A program made the translations under genes and the position numbers. The notes under the pieces are model-generated. The model saw nothing but the letters and a program-made list of their open reading frames with translations. It was not told the DNA's origin and did not search any database. A DNA stretch of 64,000 nt from Clostridiaceae bacterium (GTDB lineage Bacteria > Bacillota > Clostridia > DSM-8532): contig JAAYMA010000048.1 of the NCBI GenBank assembly GCA_012521615.1, forward strand, positions 1-64,000, in the 5' to 3' direction. Positions 38,951-48,407 of this stretch are shown in pieces. Position 1 is the stretch's first letter. Every line of letters starts with the position of its first letter.

Positions 38951-39747
38951 ATATCGATAAAAGTAATCTCCGGTCTTGATCCGAGACGCAGTGGGACTAC
39001 CACATTACCTATACCTCTGGTTATGTAGCAAGGGATGCCGTTTATACGGTGGAAACCTTTTCTGTAACCGGCTTTGGAGGTTTCTTCCTTTCTTAAAAGT
39101 TTGTATTCGAGGTCAAAGGGCATCCAAATCTGACCGCCGTGGAAATGCCCGCAAAGAAGGAGGTCAATTTCCCCCGGCGGAATGGACAGGGCTATTTCAG
39201 GGTTGTGGGAAACACCGAGAGTAAAGTCGGCTTTTTTGTCCTTTTGAGAAAGGGCTTTTTGGATATCGGGCTTTCCATATCTTATATCATCGATACCTAC
39301 AATGTTTATTACTTTTTGACCTTTGTGGAATGTAACACAGTCATTGATAAGGAATTCAATGCCCAGACCCTGCAAATTGAAAAAAAACAGTTCTTTGGCA
39401 CGCGGGTATTTATTGAAGCAGCGGTGATCATGGTTTCCCAATGTGACAAAGACCGGACATTTCGGGGAAATATTCTCAATCAGCTTTCTGAAGTCCTTTA
39501 TATGCTTTTCATTCTCGATTATATCCCCTGCAATTACCAATAAATCAGGCTTTTCTTCATAAAGGGCCTTTTTGATATCCTTATCGGATACCATTAAAAG
39601 CCCCATATGCAGATCGGATATGAGAGCAATTCGCAAACCTGTTTTATTATTTCCAAATCTAAAATATTCGCGTTTCAGGTGTCCGGCATGAAACGCCATA
39701 AAAAGGATAAATGCCAGGAATAATAAAAGAACAAAATACAACTTCAA
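38947..39747 (-). CDS. Membrane-anchored metallophosphoesterase (YkuE-like)
   Basis: A calcineurin-like phosphoesterase of about 266 residues. A hydrophobic N-terminus ([19 protein letters not shown]) anchors it. Metal motifs are [28 protein letters not shown] and [14 protein letters not shown], followed by [19 protein letters not shown]. The best match is the YkuE/YaeI group, which acts on membrane-linked phosphate esters. The first TTG directly abuts an AAGGTGA sequence, so the TTG two codons later may be the true start. Confidence 0.88.
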   Translation of the reverse strand: MKLYFVLLLFLAFILFMAFHAGHLKREYFRFGNNKTGLRIALISDLHMGLLMVSDKDIKKALYEEKPDLLVIAGDIIENEKHIKDFRKLIENISPKCPVFVTLGNHDHRCFNKYPRAKELFFFNLQGLGIEFLINDCVTFHKGQKVINIVGIDDIRYGKPDIQKALSQKDKKADFTLGVSHNPEIALSIPPGEIDLLLCGHFHGGQIWMPFDLEYKLLRKEETSKAGYRKGFHRINGIPCYITRGIGNVVVPLRLGSRPEITFIDI

Positions 39748-39902
39748 TCACCTTAATCAAAGATAACACACTGAGTATGTTGAGGACAAGCTTTCAGGCA
39801 ATTCCATTTTATTGATGTTTTATATTTTGTTAATAAGGTAAAATATGAGAAGAATAAAAAGTAAAAAGGGTTTGGAAATAGAGATTACAATGGAGGAATT
39901 TT

Positions 39903-41081
39903 ATGAAAAGAGCAATTATTATAGTACTTGACAGCTTAGGTATTGGAGAGTTGCCTGACGCTCACATATACGGGGATGAAGGGAGTAATACCCTTGGCAA
40001 TATCGTCAAATCAATGAAGAAGGAACAATGGTTCTCTTTGAAAAATCTTGAGAAATTGGGTATGGGATATATAGATGGTATTGATTATCTGGGAAGACCG
40101 GACGAAATACTGGGTGCGGTTGGCAGAATGGCAGAGATATCAAAGGGTAAGGACACCACAACCGGCCATTGGGAAATAGCCGGTATTATACTTGACAGGC
40201 CATTCCCGACTTATCCTGATGGCTTTCCGGCTGATGTCATTGAAGAATTTGAAAAAGCCATAGGGAGAAGAATACTGGGAAACTATACCGCTTCAGGCAC
40301 GGCTATTATTGAGGAGCTTGGCAGGCAGCATATGGAAACAGGAAAGCCCATTGTATATACATCCGCAGACAGTGTATTTCAGATTGCGGCCCATGAGGAA
40401 ATAATCCCGATAGATGAGCTTTATGATATGTGCAGAAAAGCCCGTGAAATACTTAAGGGAGAGCACGGGGTGGGAAGAGTGATAGCCCGGCCATTTATAG
40501 GTGAGCCTGGTAATTTCAAGCGTACTGAAAGAAGAAAAGACTTTTCACTGAAACCTGTAAGAAAGACAGTATTGGATTATGCTGAAGAGAATGGATACGA
40601 GGTAAGGGCAGTAGGTAAAATAAAGGATATTTTTGCAGGCTCGGGTATTACTCATTCTGTGCATACCAGCAATAATATGGACGGGGTTGATAAAACAATA
40701 GCCTGGCTGAAAGAAGAGTTTCCGGGTATTCTCTTTACCAATCTTGTAGATTTTGATATGCTCTACGGACACCGCAACGACACTGTTGCCTATGCCAAAG
40801 GACTGGTGGAGTTTGACAGCCGCCTGCCGGAGATTTTAGACAGTCTGAAGGAAGAGGATATTTTATTCATTACTGCAGATCATGGATGTGATCCCACAAC
40901 TGAGAGCACCGACCATTCCCGGGAATATACCCCGCTTCTGATTTATGGAAGCAGTATCAAAGCAGGTGCCAATATTCATACCAGGAAAAGTTTTTCCGAC
41001 ATTGCTTCAACTATTAAGGAATATTTAAATATTGATGCCGATATTGAGGGTGAAAGCTTTCTTAATCTGATTTTGAAATAA
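39903..41081 (+). CDS. deoB: Phosphopentomutase
   Basis: Interconverts (deoxy)ribose 1-phosphate and 5-phosphate, linking nucleoside breakdown to the pentose phosphate pathway. The 392-residue protein belongs to the alkaline phosphatase superfamily: [16 protein letters not shown] (metal Asp), [13 protein letters not shown] (catalytic threonine), [50 protein letters not shown] precedes the ATG. It forms an operon with the pyrimidine-nucleoside phosphorylase gene. Confidence 0.97.
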   Translation: MKRAIIIVLDSLGIGELPDAHIYGDEGSNTLGNIVKSMKKEQWFSLKNLEKLGMGYIDGIDYLGRPDEILGAVGRMAEISKGKDTTTGHWEIAGIILDRPFPTYPDGFPADVIEEFEKAIGRRILGNYTASGTAIIEELGRQHMETGKPIVYTSADSVFQIAAHEEIIPIDELYDMCRKAREILKGEHGVGRVIARPFIGEPGNFKRTERRKDFSLKPVRKTVLDYAEENGYEVRAVGKIKDIFAGSGITHSVHTSNNMDGVDKTIAWLKEEFPGILFTNLVDFDMLYGHRNDTVAYAKGLVEFDSRLPEILDSLKEEDILFITADHGCDPTTESTDHSREYTPLLIYGSSIKAGANIHTRKSFSDIASTIKEYLNIDADIEGESFLNLILK

Positions 41082-41124
41082 ATCCTGCATACGTGCTGAA
41101 TTTAACAGAAAGAAGGTATTCCTT

Positions 41125-42426
41125 ATGAGAATGATTGATATTATTGAGAAAAAAAGAGACAATAAAAAACTTTCGCAAAAAGAAATTGAGTTTTTTGTAA
41201 AAGGTGTTGCTGACGGGTCTATACCGGATTATCAGACAAGCGCTCTTCTTATGGCCATTTGTCTGAATGGAATGGATGATGAAGAAACTTTATATCTTAC
41301 ACAGGCCATGGCAGCTTCGGGTGACCAGATAGATCTGTCACCAATTCCCGGAATAAAGGTGGACAAACACAGTACGGGAGGTGTAGGGGATAAAACTACG
41401 CTGATACTGGGGCCAATTGTTGCCGCTTGTGGCGTGCCTGTAGCCAAAATGAGCGGAAGAGGGCTCGGCCATACCGGGGGAACCATAGATAAACTGGAAT
41501 CAATACCGGGTTTCAAATCAGGATTGTCAAGAGAAGAGTTCATAAATTCGGTGAAAGAAATTGGTATTGCGGTTGCCGGTCAGACCGAAAATCTTGTGCC
41601 TGCCGATAAAAAACTCTATGCTCTCAGGGATGTTACAGGTACAGTCAGAAGCATTCCCCTGATAGCGGCCAGTATTATGAGCAAAAAGCTTGCCAGCGGG
41701 GCCGATGCAATTGTTCTGGATGTAAAAGTCGGAAGCGGCGCTTTCATGAAAACAGTTGATGAGGCAAGGAGACTTGCCCGGGCCATGGTTGATATAGGAA
41801 AGGGAGCCGGAAGAAAGACAGTAGCCATAATAACTGATATGGACAAACCTTTGGGAAAGGCTATAGGCAATGCTCTTGAAGTTAGGGAGGCCATAGAGGT
41901 ACTGGCGGGCAGGGGGCCGGAAGATATAACCGAAATATGCCTTACCCTTGCAGGAAAAATGCTTGAACTGGCAGGGAAAGGCGATTTTGACACATGTAAA
42001 TCCCTTGCTCTGCAGGCTATTGGGGATAGAAGTGCTCTTGGAAAGCTTAAGGAAATGATTAAAAACCAGGGCGGAATTCCTGATGTGGTGCATGATTTTT
42101 CCCTCCTTCCCAAAGCTGTTCATACAAAGGAATACCTCTCACCGGACACCGGATATTTGGCTTCAATGACTTCAGATGTTCTGGGCGTGGCTTCCATGCT
42201 TCTTGGGGCTGGCAGGGCAAACAAGGAAAGTTCCATTGATCATGCCGCGGGAATAGTTCTGCTGAAGAAACCCGGAGACAGGGTAGAAAAAAATGAACCT
42301 TTAATGATTCTTCATGCAAACCAGTCTTCGTTTTTTGACGCTGCTATCAGGCAAATAGAAGGTGCAGTGGAAATCAGTCAGGATAAGCCTAAGATGCCGC
42401 CATTAATACTTGATATTATCGAATAA
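41125..42426 (+). CDS. pdp: Pyrimidine-nucleoside phosphorylase
   Basis: Phosphorolyses uridine, thymidine and deoxyuridine to base plus (deoxy)ribose 1-phosphate, the DeoB substrate. The 433-residue protein shows IIEKKRDNKKLSQKEIEFFV, DKHSTGGVGDKTTLILGPIV, KMSGRGLGHTGGTIDKLESI (family signature), LRDVTGTV, SIMSKKLASGADAIVLDVKV and the C-terminal barrel-sandwich GIVLLKKPGDRVEKNEPL. It starts 44 bases after deoB with AGAAAGAAGG ahead. Confidence 0.97.
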   Translation: MRMIDIIEKKRDNKKLSQKEIEFFVKGVADGSIPDYQTSALLMAICLNGMDDEETLYLTQAMAASGDQIDLSPIPGIKVDKHSTGGVGDKTTLILGPIVAACGVPVAKMSGRGLGHTGGTIDKLESIPGFKSGLSREEFINSVKEIGIAVAGQTENLVPADKKLYALRDVTGTVRSIPLIAASIMSKKLASGADAIVLDVKVGSGAFMKTVDEARRLARAMVDIGKGAGRKTVAIITDMDKPLGKAIGNALEVREAIEVLAGRGPEDITEICLTLAGKMLELAGKGDFDTCKSLALQAIGDRSALGKLKEMIKNQGGIPDVVHDFSLLPKAVHTKEYLSPDTGYLASMTSDVLGVASMLLGAGRANKESSIDHAAGIVLLKKPGDRVEKNEPLMILHANQSSFFDAAIRQIEGAVEISQDKPKMPPLILDIIE

Positions 42427-42443
42427 AACCAGCGAAATATTAA

Positions 42444-42473
42444 ACTCCCGGTATCATTGCTCTGAACCGGGAG
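42444..42473 (+). terminator. Hairpin after deoB-pdp
   Basis: CTCCCGGT and ACCGGGAG enclose a 13-base loop; a short CCTTT follows. A moderate terminator. Confidence 0.65.
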
Positions 42474-42560
42474 CCTTTAAAACGGGGCTATCCATTTTTT
42501 AATTTACATTATATACACATTTTCAGAATAAGATATATTGAGTTGTTGATAATTATTAAA

Positions 42561-43766
42561 CTACTGATAAACCCTTACATAATCAACAAGCATTTCTGCG
42601 GGGAATGGGGTGCTGGAATTTGGTGAACCCGGCCAATTACCGCCAACTGCAAGGTTCAGGATAATGAAGAATGGCTTGTGGAATTCATCAGTCCCATTAA
42701 TGCCGTTGGCAATATTGGCCTCAAAAAACTGGTTGCCGTCAACAAACCATTTGATTGATGAGGGGCTCCACTCAATAGAATAAACATGGAACTGGCTGAA
42801 ATCCAGATTCCAGGTTGCTCCCCCGTAATAAGCATAGTTTCCATTGTGATCTGACCAGTGAATGGTACCGTGGGTGACAGATTCGTTATTTATATGTTCC
42901 ATAATGTCGATTTCACCACAGTAAGGCCATGAAACCTGGGAAAAACTCTCTCCCAGCATCCAGAAGGCCGGCCAGAGCCCCTGTCCTGTGGGTATCTTTA
43001 TTCTTGCCTCTATTCTTCCATAGGTCCAGTTCCTCTTGCCCTGAGTTTTTATACGGGCAGAGGTATAATTTCTGCCTCCATAGTTTTCCCTGCGGGCGGT
43101 AATAATGAGATGCCCTCCGGAAACACGGACGTTCTCGGGACGATCTGTGTAGTACTGGAGTTCATTATTACCCCAGCCATTGTGGCCGGTTCCGATTTCA
43201 CAAGTCCAGTTTGATGTATCCAAACTTGAACCGTTAAATTCGTCCGACCAGACAAGAGTTTTGTAATCGGGAGAAGGACTGGAACCGCCGAATTCGGTAA
43301 TCTTGAACTTCTCCCATGTGTCAATGGACGATCTGTTGGCATACAATACAGCGCCCTGATTCAGATCGGCACTGACATACATATTGTTTGCAAGTGCCAG
43401 AAGAGCAACTGTACCATCGCCTAAATCCACAATTCTGAACTTCTCCCATGTATCTATAGCAGTTCTGTCAGCAATCAACTGACCGCCGAGGTTCAGATCA
43501 GCACATACATATTTGTTACTTATCTGAGAGAGAAAAGAAACTGTACCGTCTGAATTGTAGATAACTTTAAATGATTCCCAGTCGCTGGCGGAGGACCGGT
43601 TGGCAACAAGAGGACCGTTGCCGTAATCTTCGGCGCAGACATATTGGTTATTTGCCATTGCCAGGATACTTGAATAGCCAGCTATAGGTTCAGCAACAGC
43701 CGGTAAAGACCAGGTCGAAAATACAAGCAACAAAATAAGGATACTGACAAGAAATCTCCTTAACAT
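42561..43766 (-). CDS. Secreted GH16 beta-glucanase with N-terminal fascin-like repeats
   Basis: A 401-residue exported endo-beta-1,3(4)-glucanase (lichenase/laminarinase). Residues 1-26 are a signal peptide. Residues about 30-160 contain three repeats of about 42 residues, each with xYVxADxxxG and ending WESF/WEKF, which form a fascin-like beta-trefoil probably used for glycan binding. The GH16 domain runs from LVWSDEFNGSSLDTSNW to the end, with catalytic E285 and E290 around D287 in CGEIDIMEHIN. Later motifs are HVYSIEWSPSSIKWFVDG and LNLAVGGNWPG. No dockerin, so it is a free enzyme. A strong AAGGAGG precedes the ATG. Confidence 0.93.
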   Translation of the reverse strand: MLRRFLVSILILLLVFSTWSLPAVAEPIAGYSSILAMANNQYVCAEDYGNGPLVANRSSASDWESFKVIYNSDGTVSFLSQISNKYVCADLNLGGQLIADRTAIDTWEKFRIVDLGDGTVALLALANNMYVSADLNQGAVLYANRSSIDTWEKFKITEFGGSSPSPDYKTLVWSDEFNGSSLDTSNWTCEIGTGHNGWGNNELQYYTDRPENVRVSGGHLIITARRENYGGRNYTSARIKTQGKRNWTYGRIEARIKIPTGQGLWPAFWMLGESFSQVSWPYCGEIDIMEHINNESVTHGTIHWSDHNGNYAYYGGATWNLDFSQFHVYSIEWSPSSIKWFVDGNQFFEANIANGINGTDEFHKPFFIILNLAVGGNWPGSPNSSTPFPAEMLVDYVRVYQ

Positions 43767-44153
43767 ACTATTACCTCCTTGTAACTACATTTAACAGACT
43801 GTTTTACACTGGATAACCCCGTTCCATATGTGTTGCCCAGGTAAAAGTCGTTGTTGTGACATAGCAGCTACAAAGGAGTAATGAGCAGGAATATCTTAAT
43901 TAGCATACATTGAACGTGAAAGATTTGAAGAGTAATTATAATATAAACAGGAATCAAATTACATGCAATAAGACTTTTTTCCTATATTTGCATTAAAAGT
44001 GATTATAAGCATAGTATGGTACTTTGTAAAGGTAAACCATAATATAAGACAATTAATATTTCCCGATATTTCCCGGAACTTTAATTTGAGTTATTTGAAA
44101 TAAAACCTGAATAACTGAGATAAGCCTGCATATAGTTTTTATTGGATAAGTCT
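43767..44153. other. Divergent intergenic region between the glucanase and dacF genes
   Basis: About 390 bases with no gene seen. Near 44,058-44,078 the sequence ATTTCCCG occurs twice in direct repeat two bases apart, and just before dacF AGTTATT/AATAACT can form a hairpin. These may be regulator sites; I could not assign a promoter with confidence. Confidence 0.5.
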
Positions 44154-45419
44154 ATGGAAGTGATATCCTTGAAACAAAAAAGAAGGCTTTGTCTTGTTCT
44201 CTGTATTATTATGTGTATCATAACTTCTACAGTCGGAGCAGGTGCAGCCAATATACAGGAAGCTACATACGAAACTGATGTTTCAATCACCTCAATTGAA
44301 ATCGACAAGGATGAAAAAAACGAAGAAACAGCGGCTGAAACACCTAAATTTACGGTAGATGCCAAATCGGCCATTTTGATTGAGGCAGAGACCGGAAAAG
44401 TTCTTTATGCTTTTAACGAAAATGAACCCCTTCCTATTGCCAGCATCACAAAAATAATGACAATGCTTCTTGTTATGGAGGCAATCGATACGGGCAAGAT
44501 AAACCTGACCGATAAAGTCACTGTTTCTGCCCATGCGTCCAGAATGGGAGGATCGCAGGTTTATCTCAAAGAGGGGGAAATCTTTACAATTGAAGAACTC
44601 TTAAAGGCGGTTGCAGTCCACTCTGCCAATGATGCTTCTGTAGCTCTGGCCGAAGCTGTGGCAGGAAGTGAGGAAGCCTTTGTTGCAATGATGAATGAAA
44701 AAAGTCAGGAACTTGGTATGAAAAATACAAAATTTCTTGACTGCACGGGTTTGACCGATGAGGGGCATTTCAGCACGGCTTATGATATAGCCATTATGTC
44801 CAGGGAATTATTGGTTAAACATCCCAGAATTATTCATTATACGACTATCTGGCATGATACATTCAGGGACGGGACTTTTGATCTTGACAATACAAATAAG
44901 CTTGTAAGACGCTACAGAGGTACAACGGGTATCAAAACCGGTTTTACAAATGCGGCTGGTTTTTGCCTGTCGGCCTCAGCTGAAAGAAATGGCACCAAGT
45001 TTATCTCTGTATTATTGGGGGCAAAGTCTAATGATACAAGATTTTCAGAATCTGCCAGACTTCTGGATTATGGGTTCAGCAACTGGGAAAGTGTAAAGAT
45101 AGAAAAGAAGGATATGGAGGCTGGTGTAATAAAAGTAAAAAAAGGTGTGACTGCTGAAATACCTGTTACTTTTTCATCTGATGCTTTTGTGGTGGTCAGG
45201 AAGGGCAGCAGGGACAAGATTGAAGAAACTCTGGAAATACCCGAGGTTGTCAATGCACCTGTTGAGGAAGGTCAGACCATCGGAGTGTTAAACATTGATC
45301 TAGATGGGGAGAGGCTTGCCTCAATCCCGGTTGTTGCTGCCGGAAGTTCTGAAAAATGTACTTTGGCCAAAGCTCTTGCCATGATTATCAGTAAATGGCT
45401 CACGCTGAGTATAAAGTAA
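44154..45419 (+). CDS. dacF: D-alanyl-D-alanine carboxypeptidase, DacF/DacB type
   Basis: A low-molecular-weight penicillin-binding protein of about 421 residues that trims the terminal D-alanine from peptidoglycan peptides. A signal peptide (LCLVLCIIMCIITSTVGAGA) precedes the peptidase S11 domain: IASITKIMTMLL with S97 and K100, HSANDASVALAE (SxN box) and IKTGFTNAAGFCLSA (KTG box). The C-terminal 110 residues are the usual beta-rich domain. A TTG 15 bases downstream with GGAAGTG ahead is an alternative start. In spore formers this family shapes spore cortex, which fits spmAB 3 kb downstream. Confidence 0.93.
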   Translation: MEVISLKQKRRLCLVLCIIMCIITSTVGAGAANIQEATYETDVSITSIEIDKDEKNEETAAETPKFTVDAKSAILIEAETGKVLYAFNENEPLPIASITKIMTMLLVMEAIDTGKINLTDKVTVSAHASRMGGSQVYLKEGEIFTIEELLKAVAVHSANDASVALAEAVAGSEEAFVAMMNEKSQELGMKNTKFLDCTGLTDEGHFSTAYDIAIMSRELLVKHPRIIHYTTIWHDTFRDGTFDLDNTNKLVRRYRGTTGIKTGFTNAAGFCLSASAERNGTKFISVLLGAKSNDTRFSESARLLDYGFSNWESVKIEKKDMEAGVIKVKKGVTAEIPVTFSSDAFVVVRKGSRDKIEETLEIPEVVNAPVEEGQTIGVLNIDLDGERLASIPVVAAGSSEKCTLAKALAMIISKWLTLSIK

Positions 45420-45454
45420 TGCACCGGTCTTTTCTGATTTTATGTGACTTGTTT

Positions 45455-45575
45455 TATGTGTGGCCGCAAGGCGGTTCTCCGCTGCGAACAGTTTCAAGGT
45501 ACCAAGGCAAACTAAGCATTCGGATGTTCTTCAGGAGAAGCCTTGCGCCCATTTGTACGAATATTTCAGGTGTAA
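45455..45575. repeat. Structured intergenic element, possible dispersed repeat
   Basis: Between dacF and the SDR gene lies a GC-richer stretch with GCGG/CCGC, AAGGC/GCCTT, CAT-TCGG-ATG and TTCT/AGAA pairings. It shares, in the same order, AAGGC, GGAGAA, CTTGCGCCCA and TGTnCGA with the end of the hisA-hisF interval. No gene is seen. It may be a copy of a repeat family. The SDR gene ends inside its right part. Confidence 0.4.
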
Positions 45576-46396
45576 AGCATTCTCACTGCTATTTCCAGAA
45601 CCTTTGCCGGCAGAATTTTTTTGAGAAATAAAATCAGTTTATACTGAAAACCTACAGTAGTCCTGACGGGTGGATTTTTCCTGACTGCCATTTTGTATAT
45701 GGTTTTGGCCACTTTTTCAGGTGATACTCCATTTTGTTCATCGCGCTCCATACGGGCAATAGATTTTTTGAAGCTCTCAAAGTAAGGGCTGTTTTGATTG
45801 GCATTTTCAGAATAAATACGGTTACTTGTAAATTCTGTTTTTGTATCTCCCGGCTCTACCAGACAGACCTTAATATTAAAAGGGGATACCTCATATCTCA
45901 ATGCCTCCATTATACTTTCCAATGCAAACTTACTGGAACTGTAATGAGCCTGGTACGGAATGGATATCACACCGGCAACAGAACTTAAAGCAATAATTTT
46001 TCCAAATCCCTGTTTTCTCATCACAGGGAGAATTGCCTTAATGACCCGGAGTGAACCGAAAAAGTTTACCTCAAACTGTTTTTTCGCCTCATCCATTGTT
46101 GTATCCTCAATTGAACCTGCAATACCCATGCCGGCATTGCTGACAAGTACATCAATATGCCCTTCTTTGAAAAGAACAACATCAATTGCATTTTTAACTG
46201 AGTCGTCACTTGTGACATCCAGGGGGATCATATCAATGAAACCACCGCTCTGAGCATCGGAATATGTATGCTTGTCACTTATCTCAGCCTTTCTGGATGT
46301 GCCGTATACATGGTATCCTTTTTTCATAAAAAGTTCGGCTGCAGCTTTGCCGATTCCCGAGGAAGCACCGGTAATCAAAATTACCTGGTTTTTCAT
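45566..46396 (-). CDS. Short-chain dehydrogenase/reductase
   Basis: A 276-residue classical SDR: ITGASSGIGKAAAELF (cofactor), VSNAGMGIAGS, catalytic serine in LSSVAGVISIPYQA, YSSSKFALES (Tyr, Lys), VEPGDTKTEF. The C-terminus ends in a hydrophobic, basic segment (TTVGFQYKLILFLKKILPAK) that may touch the membrane, as in ketosphinganine-reductase and 17-beta-HSD-like SDRs. It is divergent from a serine-palmitoyltransferase-like gene, so reduction of a long-chain ketone is possible, but substrate is not predictable from sequence alone. The start after GAGGTGGGAAAT was chosen. Confidence 0.85.
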   Translation of the reverse strand: MKNQVILITGASSGIGKAAAELFMKKGYHVYGTSRKAEISDKHTYSDAQSGGFIDMIPLDVTSDDSVKNAIDVVLFKEGHIDVLVSNAGMGIAGSIEDTTMDEAKKQFEVNFFGSLRVIKAILPVMRKQGFGKIIALSSVAGVISIPYQAHYSSSKFALESIMEALRYEVSPFNIKVCLVEPGDTKTEFTSNRIYSENANQNSPYFESFKKSIARMERDEQNGVSPEKVAKTIYKMAVRKNPPVRTTVGFQYKLILFLKKILPAKVLEIAVRMLYT

Positions 46397-46651
46397 ATTT
46401 CCCACCTCGTTTTTTATTTTTTCGTATTTATTGTAATATATAATCGAACAGAAGTATATTGATTTTATTTTATGTGGATTTTGGGGGAATGCAGTTTATT
46501 TTTAAACAATAGAGTTTGGTGGTATGATTTTAACAAATTGAATTTAAGATGTATATTTTTCTGAGATGTGGTAAAATAAAATGGTAATTTTGATATTCTG
46601 GTGTTAATACCAGGTAATAATTAAATACATCCTCAAGATGAAGGAGAGGTT

Positions 46652-47827
46652 ATGATGGATCTTTTTCAAAAATGTTGGGACTATACTTTAGCTAAGGAAG
46701 CAATGGAAGCAGGAATTTACCCCTACTTTCACGCTCTTCAAACCGGACAGGATACTGTAGTAACTATGGAAGGCCGCAGAACAATAATGATCGGCTCCAA
46801 CAACTACCTTGGCCTGACATCTGACCCAAGAGTAATAGACGCCGCTGTGGAGGCTACGAAAAAGTATGGCTCAGGGTGCAGCGGGTCAAGGTTTTTAAAT
46901 GGTACCCTTGATCTGCATCTGGAGCTGGAAAAACAGCTGGCTGATTTTTTACATAAAGAGGCATGCATAACTTTCAGTACAGGGTTCCAGTCCAATCTGG
47001 GGATTATTTCGGCTATAGCAGGACGTAATGATTTAATTTTCTGTGATAAAGAAAACCATGCAAGTATATATGATGCTTGTCGTTTAAGTTATGCAACTAT
47101 GATAAGATACAGACACAATGACATGGAGGACCTGGAGAGGGTTTTGAAAGAGGCTCCTGATAATAAGGGCAAACTTATCGTAACTGATGGGGTCTTTAGC
47201 ATGGGAGGGGAAATATGTAACCTTCCTGAGATTGTAAGATTAGCAAAAAAATACGGTGCACGTGTAATGGTGGATGATGCACATGGCCTGGGAGTATTGG
47301 GTGAACATGGAAGAGGTACTGCCGAATACTTCGGGCTTGAGGATGAGGTTGATATAATAATGGGTACCTTCTCAAAATCTCTTGCCAGCCTTGGTGGATT
47401 CATGGCTGCAAAAGAGGAAATAGTATCCTATGTCAAACACAATTCCCGTCCCTTTATATTTAGTGCCTCAATTCCGCCTGCCAATGCAGCAGCGGCTCTG
47501 CGTGCACTTAATATATTGAAGGAGGAGCCTGAAAGAGTACGTAAAGTAAATGATATTGCCGAATATATGAGGGGGCTGCTAAGAAAGAAAGGTATTCCTT
47601 TACGTGAAACAAAGGTGCCCATAATTCCAATTATGACCTATGACAATATAAGAACCTTTGTTATATGTAAGGAACTTCTGAATGAGGGTGTATATGTTAA
47701 CCCTGTTATTTCACCTGCAGTGCCCCAGGGTCAAAGCATGATCCGTACAAGTTATACTTCCACTCATACCCATGAACTTATGGACGAGGCTGCAGAAATT
47801 TTTGAGAAAGTTTTCTCGCGGGTATAA
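46652..47827 (+). CDS. Alpha-oxoamine synthase, serine palmitoyltransferase-like
   Basis: A PLP-dependent acyl-CoA:amino acid C-acyltransferase of 391 residues (family of KBL, BioF, HemA, SPT). Motifs are MIGSNNYLGLTSDPRVIDAA, GSGCSGSRFLNGTLDLHLEL, FSTGFQSNLGIISAI, DKENHASIYDACRLS, VDDAHGLGVLGEHGRG and the PLP-lysine GTFSKSLASLGGFMA. PFIFSASIPPANAAAA and VNPVISPAVP follow. The start EAGIYPYFHALQTGQD and the GTLDLHxxLE, FSAS and NPVI motifs closely recall Bacteroides serine palmitoyltransferases rather than BioF. No threonine dehydrogenase or biotin genes are adjacent. AAGGAGAGG precedes two ATG codons. Confidence 0.8.
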   Translation: MMDLFQKCWDYTLAKEAMEAGIYPYFHALQTGQDTVVTMEGRRTIMIGSNNYLGLTSDPRVIDAAVEATKKYGSGCSGSRFLNGTLDLHLELEKQLADFLHKEACITFSTGFQSNLGIISAIAGRNDLIFCDKENHASIYDACRLSYATMIRYRHNDMEDLERVLKEAPDNKGKLIVTDGVFSMGGEICNLPEIVRLAKKYGARVMVDDAHGLGVLGEHGRGTAEYFGLEDEVDIIMGTFSKSLASLGGFMAAKEEIVSYVKHNSRPFIFSASIPPANAAAALRALNILKEEPERVRKVNDIAEYMRGLLRKKGIPLRETKVPIIPIMTYDNIRTFVICKELLNEGVYVNPVISPAVPQGQSMIRTSYTSTHTHELMDEAAEIFEKVFSRV

Positions 47828-47879
47828 GGCATAATAAACAATATACATATATATATATATATTGTAAATTAAAGATAAA

Positions 47880-47913
47880 TAAAAAAAGGCTGTTTTTATT
47901 AAAACAGCCTTTA
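47880..47913. terminator. Bidirectional terminator between the SPT-like gene and abrB
   Basis: AAAGGCTGTTTT and AAAACAGCCTTT form a stem with A-rich left and T-containing right flanks, so it can serve both convergent genes. Confidence 0.85.
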
Positions 47914-47932
47914 AATACAAAAAATAATTTTT

Positions 47933-48178
47933 TTAGGACTCTTTGCTTAAGGATTCTAAACAGTCTGCACAGATATTTTTACCTTTAAATACTTTAATAT
48001 CTTTTGCGTTATCGCAGAAAATGCAAGCGGGTTCATATTTCTTTAAGATAATTGTTGCTCCGTCAACGTATATTTCAAGAGCGTCTTTTTCCGCGATGTT
48101 CAGAGTCCTTCTGAGCTCGATAGGTAATACAACTCTGCCAAGCTCGTCAACCTTACGTACTATACCAGTTGACTTCAT
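47933..48178 (-). CDS. abrB: Transition-state regulator AbrB
   Basis: An 81-residue dimeric DNA-binding protein that represses post-exponential and sporulation genes during growth. The swapped-hairpin N-terminal domain reads STGIVRKVDELGRVVLPIEL then RRTLNIAEKDALEIYVDG. The C-terminal tail has CIFC and, 16 residues on, CADC, a probable zinc-binding pair typical of clostridial AbrB and absent from the Bacillus protein. GGGGGGATTATA precedes the ATG. In Bacillus abrB adjoins metS, whereas here it is over 20 kb from metG and close to spmA. Confidence 0.95.
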   Translation of the reverse strand: MKSTGIVRKVDELGRVVLPIELRRTLNIAEKDALEIYVDGATIILKKYEPACIFCDNAKDIKVFKGKNICADCLESLSKES

Positions 48179-48407
48179 TATAATCCCCCCAACTTTTCTA
48201 TATATTTTTTGTCCTTAGACATGATACCATAAAATTGTAATGTTGGTCAATATAACATGGACTTATTAAAGTATAAATTGATAAAATTTACTTTATTGTA
48301 ATATAATTTGTCGTTTTTTATAACCATGAGGAAAAATATTTTATGAATAAATGTACAGGCAGGTTACTATGTATTAAAAAGTGAAGCTTTTGTTCAGGGA
48401 AGGTTAT

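Noticed and set aside
46520-46540. Possible Rex site before the SPT-like gene
   Set aside because: TTAACAA is present but the left half does not match.
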